A stretch of 31,327 nucleotides of DNA, from assembly GCA_023431345.1 (NCBI GenBank), contig JAEYWK010000143.1, positions 1 through 31,327 on the forward strand. The letters are read 5' to 3'. This DNA is from Pseudomonadota bacterium. GTDB taxonomy: Bacteria > Myxococcota_A > Polyangia > Polyangiales > Polyangiaceae. A program made the position numbers and the translations under genes. The notes beneath the pieces are model-generated. The model saw nothing but the letters and a program-made list of their open reading frames with translations. It did no database searches and was not told the DNA's origin. Positions 1 to 7,326 of this stretch are shown here, piece after piece (positions within the stretch are counted from its first letter, which is position 1; each line of letters begins with the position of its first letter).

Positions 1-2
1 GC

Positions 3-1538
3 GCGCGGCCGCCGCTCGCGGAGCCGCCCGCGGCGGAGTCGTCCTCGGGCAAGGCCATCTCGATCCTGATGTTCGCGGCGCTGGTGTGCCTCGGGGGCTA
101 CGCCGCGTGGCTCTACGTGCTGCATCCTCCGCCCCAGTCGACGCCCGCGGGAGCGCCCTCGGGCAAGGCGCCGGCCACCGTCGGCAACGCCGCGTCCAAG
201 TCCTCGAAATCAGCGACGAAAACGAACGACAACTCGGAGTCGGCCCCGTTCGCCAAGCTGCTCTTCGAGGCCCAAGATTCGCTGACCAACGGCTCGGCGA
301 AAGACGCGCTCGAGCGCTTCAAGGCCGCGTTCGCCGCCGGCAATCAACCTCCCGCCCGCTCGCTGCTGTCGCAGGCGACGATCGTGGTCGAAGAGGGCGG
401 CGGCTCGTGCCGCGTGAGCGGTTTGGCGCGGCCCAGGCCCTACGCGATTTCGGAGCCGAGCTCGCGGCCGACGATCGTGAAGACCGATCGCGGCATCGTC
501 TACGGCTGGGTCGACACGCACGTCGACGCCAAGCGACGCCAAGCGCACGTCGTGCTGCTCGACGGGGCGATGCGTCGCGTCTCCGAGCCGGCCGCGGTGA
601 CGCCGGAAGCCTCTTCGGTGCGCGGCGCGCAGCTGGTGCCGTACAGCGGCGGTGCCGCTCTCTTGTACTGGGAAGACACCGGCGACGGCGCCGGCGTGTA
701 CGTGCGGCGCCTGGAGGCCGACGGCAAAATCGCTGGCCCAGCGCGGCGGATCTCCGAGGCCAAGCGCGGCGAGCTCCACCCCACCATCACGTTCGTCGAC
801 GACGGCGCGTGGGTGATTTGGGGGGAAGACGGGCCTCGCGGCCGCGTCGACCTGATGGCGCGAAAGCTCGATGAAAAGCTGGAGCCGCTCGGCAAGATCA
901 CGCGGCTGGCGCAGGTCGCCAGCGCTCCGCGGAGCTCCAACACCGCCTCGAGCCCCGACGCGGTCGTGGCGCACGGCGCTCTGAATATCGTGTTCGCCGT
1001 CGATCGCGGCGCCGACCGCCACCAAATCATGCTGCTGCGCGTGCCGCTCGCGGATCGAGGGCTGAGCGCCGGAGTCACCCTCGACAAGAAGAAGAAGCTG
1101 ACCAGCGACGTGCACCTCGGCACGCTCGGCGCCCTCTCGCGCGCGAACGCCAAGAACACGACCCCGCGCATCGCCTGCATGAAGGCTGCCTGCGCGGTGG
1201 TGTGGGACGACGACAACGCGGGCGCGTACGCGGCGTACGTGGAGCACGGCAAGGTCGAGCCGCTCTGGCATCGTGACTTCTCGCCCAAGGGCATCCGCCC
1301 GACGCTGCTGCCCGATGGCGAGAAGCCGTTGATCGCTTGGTACGAAGAGAGCCGGCTGAAGGTCGCGCCTTTCGGTCGCGATGGGCTGGGTAAGCCGAGC
1401 GTGCTGGCTCGCGTGAACGGTTTCCAACCCAACGCGGATTTTGCGCGGGGCGAGAAGGCGGGGCAGTGGCTGATCGCCTTCCGTGACTACGAGTCGGCCC
1501 GTTTCGAGGCGTTCGGGCTGCGCGCGGAGTGCCAATGA
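3..1538 (+). CDS. Membrane-anchored propeller-like protein, 5' truncated by window edge
   Basis: The frame is open to the left edge, so the true start lies outside the window; the first ATG inside is at 69. The sequence before it is Pro/Ala/Ser-rich and is followed at once by one hydrophobic membrane segment (ILMFAALVCLGGYAAWLYVL). A Ser/Lys/Ala-rich linker and a roughly 400-residue presumably extracytoplasmic domain follow. That domain holds repeated units with a W-E/D-D pattern: LLYWEDTGDGAGVYVRRLEADGK, VIWGEDGPRGRVDLMARKLDEK and AVVWDDDNAGAYAAYVEHGK, each then reading like a beta strand plus turn, which suggests a beta-propeller sensor or binding domain. I do not recognise a family. In myxobacteria a Ser/Thr kinase catalytic domain is often fused ahead of this architecture, but that part would be outside the window and is speculation. 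Its stop overlaps the next start as ATGA, so it is probably co-translated with the acetyltransferase. Confidence 0.75.
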   Translation, partial: ARPPLAEPPAAESSSGKAISILMFAALVCLGGYAAWLYVLHPPPQSTPAGAPSGKAPATVGNAASKSSKSATKTNDNSESAPFAKLLFEAQDSLTNGSAKDALERFKAAFAAGNQPPARSLLSQATIVVEEGGGSCRVSGLARPRPYAISEPSSRPTIVKTDRGIVYGWVDTHVDAKRRQAHVVLLDGAMRRVSEPAAVTPEASSVRGAQLVPYSGGAALLYWEDTGDGAGVYVRRLEADGKIAGPARRISEAKRGELHPTITFVDDGAWVIWGEDGPRGRVDLMARKLDEKLEPLGKITRLAQVASAPRSSNTASSPDAVVAHGALNIVFAVDRGADRHQIMLLRVPLADRGLSAGVTLDKKKKLTSDVHLGTLGALSRANAKNTTPRIACMKAACAVVWDDDNAGAYAAYVEHGKVEPLWHRDFSPKGIRPTLLPDGEKPLIAWYEESRLKVAPFGRDGLGKPSVLARVNGFQPNADFARGEKAGQWLIAFRDYESARFEAFGLRAECQ

Positions 1539-2185
1539 GCGAAAGGCGAACAGGCAGTGGTCAGCGAGCGATGAGCCGCGCAGAGCCGGATGAGACGCAC
1601 ACCGTGCCGCACTTGCTCTCGATCCCGGCGCGCGCGCAAATCCGGCGCGCCCCCATCGAGACGCCGCGGCTGGTGCTCGTCCCGATCGAGATCACCGACG
1701 GCGACGAGCTGTGGGACGCCGTGGAGGGCTCGCGCTGGCACCTCGAACGCTGGCTGCCTTGGGTGCCCTTCAACAGCACGCGCGAGGCCAGCATGCGCTA
1801 CGCCGAGGCGTGCGTGGCGGATTGGGACGGCGGGCGTGCCGTGCGCTTCGCGATCCGCGAGCGGCACGCGCGCGAGCTGCTGGGCGTGGTGGGGCTCGAC
1901 TCGTGCGTCCACCTGCACCGCTCCTGTGAGCTGGGCTACTGGCTGCGACGTGACGCGACGGGCAAGGGGCTCATGACCGAGGCCGCGAACGCGGCGGTGG
2001 AGTTTGCCTTCGCGCGCATGTCCATGCACCGCATCCGCTGCGCGGCGGCCACCGACAATTTCCCGAGCCTACGCGTCATTCAGCGGCTCGCCTTTCGCTT
2101 CGAAGGCATCGCGCGCCAGGCCGAGCTCGTGCAGGCGCGCTGGCTCGATCACGCCGTCTTCGCCAAGCTCTCTCAGGACGAATGA
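1535..2185 (+). CDS. GNAT-family N-acetyltransferase (RimJ/RimL-like)
   Basis: About 216 residues. The segment IETPRLVLVPIEITDGDELWDAVEGS is the usual N-terminal strand and helix of the RimJ/RimL branch. ELGYWLRRDATGKGLMTEAANAAVEFAF carries the acetyl-CoA pyrophosphate loop (R-D-A-T-G-K-G-L), and HRIRCAAATDNFPSLRVIQRLAFRFEG is the conserved N-x-x-S-x-R-V-x-x-x-x-G/A-F motif. The family moves an acetyl group from acetyl-CoA to an N-terminal or side-chain amine; the substrate cannot be read here. The start at ATG 1535 is preferred because it overlaps the upstream stop as ATGA and has GGAG at 1526-1529. GTG 1529 and ATG 1571 are alternatives. The stop overlaps the next ATG (2182), placing it between a membrane protein and two sensor kinases. 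Confidence 0.88.
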   Translation: MSERRTGSGQRAMSRAEPDETHTVPHLLSIPARAQIRRAPIETPRLVLVPIEITDGDELWDAVEGSRWHLERWLPWVPFNSTREASMRYAEACVADWDGGRAVRFAIRERHARELLGVVGLDSCVHLHRSCELGYWLRRDATGKGLMTEAANAAVEFAFARMSMHRIRCAAATDNFPSLRVIQRLAFRFEGIARQAELVQARWLDHAVFAKLSQDE

Positions 2186-3678
2186 CGGCGCTTCCCGGGC
2201 GGCGCAAGCAAGTGCCGTTTCTGGTGCTCGCGCCGAGCCTGGTGATCGTGGTCGGCGTGCTGTCGGCCGTGCTGATGGCGGTCCTCGGCACGCGTGAGCT
2301 CGGCCGCCAGAGCGACGAAGCGGCGGCGCTGCGAGCGAAGCTCTTGGCGGTCACGGTCGCGGAGCGGCTGCGCGCGACGCCGGGCGAGGACCGCAGCGCG
2401 CTCGTGGAGCGCGCCGCCCGCCGCTCCGGCGCGGAGCTGATCTTGGTGGAGCAGAACGGCACGGTGCTGGTCGATGGCTCACAAGGCGCGCAGGGCAAGG
2501 CTCAGGTCGTGAACCTGCTCGTGCAGGGCGAAGGCGAGACGTCGACCAAGCTCGGGCGCTCGCGCTACTTCGCGGCGCCGGTAGCCGCGGCCGAGCCGCT
2601 GTCGGTGCTGGCGTTCGTGGCGGCGCCCGAGGTGCCGTTCGCGGGCGGCTCGCTGGTGGTGTCGGTGGCGCTGCTGACGACGCTGCTCATCGGCGGAGCG
2701 GCGCTGGTGGCGCTCGCGCTGGCGCGCGACGTGTACTCCGACGTGACCTTCGTGGAGAGCCGCATCGCAGAAATGGCGCAAGAAGGCGCTGATCCGGCGG
2801 GAAAGCCGGTGCCGGTGCGCTCCGTCGATCAAGTCGGCTTGCTGGCAGCCTCCTTCAACGTGCTGGTCGATCGCTTCGCGGCGGCGGAGGAGGCGTACCG
2901 CCAAGATCTGACCGGCGCGCAGAACTACGACAAGGAGCGCAGCGCGTTCTTGGCCGCGCTGAGCCACGAGCTGCGCACGCCCCTCAACGCCATCTTGGGC
3001 TTCGCCGACGTCTTGCTGGCGGAGGTGGACGGCCCGCTCAGCGAGGACGCGCGCGAAAACCTGACCGTGGTCCGCGGCAGCGGAGAGCACCTGCGTGCGC
3101 TCATCGACGACATCCTCGACCTCTCCGCGCTCGAGTCGGGAGAGCTGCGGCTGAGCTCGCGCGCGATCGACGTGTTCCCGATCGCCCAAGACGTCGTGAA
3201 GGAGGCGGGCATCGCGGCCAGCGCCAAAGGCCTGAAGCTCGAGCTCTCGGGCAAGCCGGCCATCGCTTGGGCCGATCCGCGGCGCGTACGCCAGATCATC
3301 GGGAACGTGGTGGGTAACGCCATCAAGTTCACCTCGCAAGGCAGCGTGACGGTGCGGGTCGACCCGCGTGACGGCGGCGTCTCGATCGCGATCGCCGACA
3401 CCGGCCCCGGCATCGCGTCCAAGGATCACGAGGCGATTTTCCGCGAATTCTTCCAAACTGGCGACGTCCGGCGGCAGCGCGTGGGCACCGGGCTCGGACT
3501 CGCGATTTCGCGCCGCCTGGTGCAGATGCACCGCGGCTTCATCGATCTACGCAGCCAGCTCGGGCGCGGGTCGCTGTTCACGATCGTTCTGCCGGCGCAG
3601 CCGCCGCCGGAGCCGCGACCGAGTGACCCCGTGCCGCCCCCGAAGAAATCCCGACCACGTCAGGAGCCGGTGACGTGA
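2182..3678 (+). CDS. Membrane-bound sensor histidine kinase (HAMP-HisKA-HATPase_c)
   Basis: 498 residues. Two membrane segments (about 13-36 and 156-181) flank an extracytoplasmic sensor domain of about 120 residues. A HAMP-like linker (about 182-240) leads to the dimerisation/phosphoacceptor helix with SHELRTPLNAILGF, phospho-accepting His262. The ATPase domain is complete: N box GNVVGNAIKF (about 374-383), G1 box DTGPGIA, F box IFREFFQ and G2 box GTGLGLAISRRLV. The last 30 residues are Pro/Lys/Arg-rich. All catalytic elements look intact, so it should autophosphorylate. The start overlaps the acetyltransferase stop (ATGA at 2182) and the stop overlaps the next kinase (GTGA at 3675). No response regulator gene is adjacent, so its partner must be encoded elsewhere. 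The ligand is unknown. Confidence 0.95.
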   Translation: MTALPGRRKQVPFLVLAPSLVIVVGVLSAVLMAVLGTRELGRQSDEAAALRAKLLAVTVAERLRATPGEDRSALVERAARRSGAELILVEQNGTVLVDGSQGAQGKAQVVNLLVQGEGETSTKLGRSRYFAAPVAAAEPLSVLAFVAAPEVPFAGGSLVVSVALLTTLLIGGAALVALALARDVYSDVTFVESRIAEMAQEGADPAGKPVPVRSVDQVGLLAASFNVLVDRFAAAEEAYRQDLTGAQNYDKERSAFLAALSHELRTPLNAILGFADVLLAEVDGPLSEDARENLTVVRGSGEHLRALIDDILDLSALESGELRLSSRAIDVFPIAQDVVKEAGIAASAKGLKLELSGKPAIAWADPRRVRQIIGNVVGNAIKFTSQGSVTVRVDPRDGGVSIAIADTGPGIASKDHEAIFREFFQTGDVRRQRVGTGLGLAISRRLVQMHRGFIDLRSQLGRGSLFTIVLPAQPPPEPRPSDPVPPPKKSRPRQEPVT

Positions 3679-5510
3679 ACCCCGCGGCGGCACGGCTGAT
3701 CGCGCGGGTGCTGGGCTGGCAGCTCGCCTTCACGTTGGGCAGCATCGCGCTGCTCGCGGCGTTGGCGCCGCACTTCTTGCTGCTGAGCGGGGCGGTCGCG
3801 ACCGAGGGCATCGAGACGCTGGCGATTGGCATCGCCGCTGGCGGCGCGCTGGCGCTCGGGCGCAGCGCGTGGCGCTTGCGACGCTTGCGCTTCGCGCTGC
3901 GGGCGCTGGCGGTGGGCTCGACCGCCGTCGAAGCCCACGAGCTGCTCGACATGAGCGAAGAGCCCAAGCAGGTGCTCGCGGGTTGGTGCGTCCCGTCGCT
4001 GCATTGCATGCTGCTGTCGACGACCTTGCTGCGGCCCAAGCTGCTGGATCTAACGACCGGCATCACGCTCTGCCTGCTCGGAACCGTGATCGTCGCGGCG
4101 GCGGCGCTGCCGCTGTTCGGCCTGCTCCGGGCGGCATTTTCGCAAGCGCTCGAGCTCTCGCCGCCCGACAAAATGCGCGACGTCGTCGAAGACGCCGAGC
4201 GCCGCGGGTTGATCGTCGAGCGCGTCTCGAGGCGCATGATCGCGGCCGTGACGATGCCGGTCGCGTTCTTGTCGCTCGGCGCGGCGCTGATCGTCGGCGC
4301 GCATCTACGCCGCGCCGACGAGCGCAGCCGAGAGGAGACGGCGCGGGTGCTGGCGCGGGCCGCGCTCGAAGCTCGTCCGGGGCCAGTGGCGGGCGCCGGC
4401 TTGCACGACGCCATGCAGCGCGGCAGGGAGCTGGGCTTCGACGCGGCGGTGCGCGGCTACAGCCAAGGCTACGGCGTGACGCGCGGCGAAGACGGCGTGA
4501 TCACGGTCGTCACGCCGCTCGACGACGGCAGCGCCGAGGTGCGCTTCCTCGGCACCACCGAGGGCGTGATCGGCCTTTCGTTCTTGGGCGTGGCGCTCAT
4601 GGTCACGACGCTCGCGGGCTGGCTCGGCACCTTGCTTGGCACGGCCCTCGGGCGAGACCTGCGCGCGGCCACGCGAGACGTGCGCGATCTCGGCACGGAA
4701 GCGGTGCTGAGCGGCGGAACGCGCGTGGTTCGCGCCGCCCGCTTCCGCATGGTGGCCAAGCTGGGGCGCGCGATCGAGCAATTGGCGGGGCGTTTTCGCA
4801 TCTTCGCCAAGGCTCAAGAGCGATCGATCGACGCGCGCCAAGCCGCGGCGCGCATGCGCGGCTTGTTCTTCGCGAGCGTGAGCCACGATCTCAAGAGCCC
4901 GCTCAACGCGATCTTGGGCTTCACGGAGCTCGTGCGCAAGCCGGGCCTCACCGAGGGCCAGCTCGAGAGCCTGGACATGATCGATCGGCGCGGGCGCGAG
5001 CTGCTCGCGCTGATCGAGACGATCCTCGACGCGGCGCGGGTCGAGGCGGGCCAGCTGAGCTTGGTGCTCGACGCCGCCGACGTGCCAGCGCTGCTCGAGG
5101 ACGCCAGTATGAAGGGCATCGATCTGGCGAGCACCCCCGACGTCGTGATCATGCCCTCGTGGGACCCCAACTTGCCCTTGGTGCGAGTGGATCCGATCCG
5201 CATCCCGCGCGCGCTCGCCACCTTCGTCGCTCACGCCCTGCGCAGCACCGCCAACGGGGAGCTGCACGTCCATGGCAGCGCCGTTCCAGGCGGGGTGCGC
5301 ATCGACATCGAGCTGCCGCGGCCGGATCCGGACCTCGAAGCCCTGCTCAAGCCGCACCCGCGCCGCGCCGAGACGCAGCATCGCGGGCTCGCGCTCGGGC
5401 TGCGCTTGGCCCGCTCCGTGGTCGAGCTGCACGGCGGTACGGTGGAGATCGGCGAGCGCGGCGGAGTTCCCGCCGTTTCGGTGTTGTTGCCCGGTATGCC
5501 CGGCGCCTGA
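3675..5510 (+). CDS. Membrane histidine kinase-like protein with degenerate ATPase domain
   Basis: 611 residues from a GTG start inside the GTGA overlap with the upstream kinase. Hydrophobic segments lie near 17-40, 45-62, 125-152, 190-210 and 297-323. An extracytoplasmic stretch (about 211-296) precedes the last of them, and a HAMP-like region follows. The phosphoacceptor helix is well conserved: SVSHDLKSPLNAILGF, His404. The ATP-binding domain is eroded. Where an N box (N-x-x-x-N-A-x-K/R-F) should be there is TFVAHALRSTANG, without either asparagine. No D-x-G-x-G G1 box is visible: the strand ends in IELPRPDPDLEALLKPHP. Only a G2-like GLALGLRLARSVVELHGG remains. It can therefore probably accept phosphate or dimerise but not bind ATP normally, and a pseudokinase partner of the preceding kinase is a reasonable inference. 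Reading frame and codon use are intact, so it is not a decaying pseudogene. Confidence 0.9.
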   Translation: MNPAAARLIARVLGWQLAFTLGSIALLAALAPHFLLLSGAVATEGIETLAIGIAAGGALALGRSAWRLRRLRFALRALAVGSTAVEAHELLDMSEEPKQVLAGWCVPSLHCMLLSTTLLRPKLLDLTTGITLCLLGTVIVAAAALPLFGLLRAAFSQALELSPPDKMRDVVEDAERRGLIVERVSRRMIAAVTMPVAFLSLGAALIVGAHLRRADERSREETARVLARAALEARPGPVAGAGLHDAMQRGRELGFDAAVRGYSQGYGVTRGEDGVITVVTPLDDGSAEVRFLGTTEGVIGLSFLGVALMVTTLAGWLGTLLGTALGRDLRAATRDVRDLGTEAVLSGGTRVVRAARFRMVAKLGRAIEQLAGRFRIFAKAQERSIDARQAAARMRGLFFASVSHDLKSPLNAILGFTELVRKPGLTEGQLESLDMIDRRGRELLALIETILDAARVEAGQLSLVLDAADVPALLEDASMKGIDLASTPDVVIMPSWDPNLPLVRVDPIRIPRALATFVAHALRSTANGELHVHGSAVPGGVRIDIELPRPDPDLEALLKPHPRRAETQHRGLALGLRLARSVVELHGGTVEIGERGGVPAVSVLLPGMPGA

Positions 5511-5521
5511 GGGCGGCGCCG
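5501..5521. terminator. Hairpin between convergent genes
   Basis: CGGCGCC (5501-5507) pairs perfectly with GGCGCCG (5515-5521) around a 7-nt loop. It spans the stop codon of the degenerate kinase and the 11-nt gap to the convergent minus-strand gene. There is no T-tract on either side, so a role as a bidirectional terminator is possible but not shown. Confidence 0.35.
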
Positions 5522-7258
5522 CTACGGCAACAAATCGAAGCGGTCCGCGAAGGCCTCGAAGGTCTCGGAGCGCTCGCCGCGCAGATCGAACGCGAACGCC
5601 AGCGCCCGCCCGTCGTTCGGAGGAAGCTCCCCGGGCACACGGTAGCTCGCCTCCGCCTTCACCTCCGGCGGCATCCCCACCGGATCGCCGTGCGAGACCT
5701 CGGCCGCGAGCGCGCGCACCCGCAGCCCCAGGTCTTTGCGCGGCTCGGCGCCCGCGTTGAAGACACACGCGCTCCCGGCTCCGCGCGCGGGCTCGACCGC
5801 GAGCCTGCACACCTTCACGGGCGACTGGGCTTGGAGCAGGCGATTGAGGTACGGCGCCTCGTCTTCGCGCAGCGCCTCGCGCAGCTCGAGCACCGCGTCG
5901 CGGGCGCGCGGATCACCCAGGAAGGTCAGCATCATCGCCGCGTGCAGTCGAACGGGGCGGTGGTTGGCGGAGAGCAGCTCCGCGAAGCTGTTCGCGGGCG
6001 CTGAGTCGTCGCCGAACTGGCCAATATCCCCGGGAATGGGGTTGTGCACGTCGAAGTCCACGCCCTGCCCCTCGACGCTCCACTTGATGGCTCGCCCTGG
6101 GCGGAGCGGCCCTTCGAAGAACAGCGGGCGCGTGCTCACCGAATAGCGCCGGTTCGACGGCGGCGGGTCGCGCTCGAAGAACTCCACCAGCAAGGACAGC
6201 TCGGGCACGTCATCGCGCCCGTTGTTCACGACAGCCAGCTCGAGCTCGAGGTACTTCCTGCGCCTGTTTTCGTCGGCGCCGCGCCCCCGGCGCACCCGCT
6301 GCGACAGCACGAGCAAGCTGAGCTTGGGGATCGGCGTCTGCCACAAGGCCGAATCCGAGCGCACGCAGCGGCACGCCTCGCCCAGCGTCACGCTATCGCC
6401 GCTGGGCGGCGGCGCGGCAGGCGCGGTTCGAGGCGGGCTCGGGGACGCCGGTATGCTCGGGGACGCGGCGCGGGGACGCGCGGGCGCGCTGCGCTCGAAG
6501 TCTTCAGGGTCCGCGCGGCGGGGCGAGCGCCGCGAGGTGCCCTCGTCGAGCACGATCACGCGCGTCGTCAGCAGCGTGCCGAGCAGCGCCGCCGACAGCG
6601 TGATCACGATCGCAGCCGTAGTGCGCGGCAACATGCGCTCGAAATAGAAGACGAGCGGGGGGCGTGGCGGCGGCGCGGCCGCGGGCGCGCGCGTCAGCAG
6701 GGGCAGATGCGGGGCGAGCTCCGCCAAAAACATCTCGCGCGCCACGTCACCGCTCAAGCGAGGCGTGGGCGCGGCCACGAAGCGGTCGGCCCAAAAACCG
6801 ACGCCGAGCACGGCGAGCGCCGTCACGAGCGAAGCCGAAATCGACAGCGACAGCGACGGCGCCGCCCCGGCGCCCCGCGCGCCCGCGAACGCAGCCAGCG
6901 CCGCCGAGAGCGCGAGGCCAGCGCTAGCCACGCGCACGACGAGCCGCCGCCGACGCGACTCCTCCGGCGGCACCAGCTCTTCGCCGCCCGTGAACGCCGT
7001 GAGGCACAGCCGGTTCAGCGGCGTGATGCCCGGCTCGACCTGCAAGAAGACTTCATCGCCTTCCACGGCTGCCTCTTGCACGCCGCTCCAAGGCACGAGC
7101 AGCTCGGCTCCCGTCGCCACCGCGCCGGGCACGTAGCCGTCAGAGAGCGCGAACACGCCGCGGTAGATCAGCAGCAAGCCCTCGCCGCGGCTCTCCAGCT
7201 CCACGGCGCCGGCCGCGTTGCTGCGCTCGCTCGTCTTGGCGGTAGCCCGAAATCGCAT
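5522..7258 (-). CDS. Multi-pass membrane protein of unknown function
   Basis: 578 residues, no family recognised. The first 100 residues form a small soluble domain (LLLIYRGVFALSDGYVPG, ELLVPWSGVQEAAVEGDEVFLQVEPG) resembling a PH-like or beta-rich cytoplasmic module. Three likely membrane segments follow at about 105-126, 138-158 and 211-234. After a Pro/Ser/Ala-rich linker (about 245-290) comes a 280-residue soluble domain with CRCVRSD, LELELAVVNNGRDDVPELSLLVEFFERD and a later VCRLAVEPARGAGSACVFNAG. Its beta-strand-rich character and alternating hydrophobic pattern suggest immunoglobulin-like folds, and it could lie outside the membrane. Start ATG 7258 is the first in frame. It is divergent from the cyclase gene (ATG 7327), leaving about 68 bp for both promoters, so the two could be co-regulated. 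Confidence 0.8.
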   Translation of the reverse strand: MRFRATAKTSERSNAAGAVELESRGEGLLLIYRGVFALSDGYVPGAVATGAELLVPWSGVQEAAVEGDEVFLQVEPGITPLNRLCLTAFTGGEELVPPEESRRRRLVVRVASAGLALSAALAAFAGARGAGAAPSLSLSISASLVTALAVLGVGFWADRFVAAPTPRLSGDVAREMFLAELAPHLPLLTRAPAAAPPPRPPLVFYFERMLPRTTAAIVITLSAALLGTLLTTRVIVLDEGTSRRSPRRADPEDFERSAPARPRAASPSIPASPSPPRTAPAAPPPSGDSVTLGEACRCVRSDSALWQTPIPKLSLLVLSQRVRRGRGADENRRRKYLELELAVVNNGRDDVPELSLLVEFFERDPPPSNRRYSVSTRPLFFEGPLRPGRAIKWSVEGQGVDFDVHNPIPGDIGQFGDDSAPANSFAELLSANHRPVRLHAAMMLTFLGDPRARDAVLELREALREDEAPYLNRLLQAQSPVKVCRLAVEPARGAGSACVFNAGAEPRKDLGLRVRALAAEVSHGDPVGMPPEVKAEASYRVPGELPPNDGRALAFAFDLRGERSETFEAFADRFDLLP

Positions 7259-7326
7259 GGAGACGCGGCGGAGCCTAACCCGAGGCCCCCGCGCAACCGG
7301 CCAAAAACGTGATAAACCGAGGCCGG

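Noticed and set aside
4305..5810. 501-residue minus-strand open frame
   Set aside because: Antisense shadow of the kinase gene with low-complexity Arg/Ala/His composition and no recognisable domain.
3869..6004. 711-residue plus-strand open frame
   Set aside because: Arg/Ala-rich out-of-frame shadow of the second kinase that runs into the next gene; the kinase frame has the conserved motifs.
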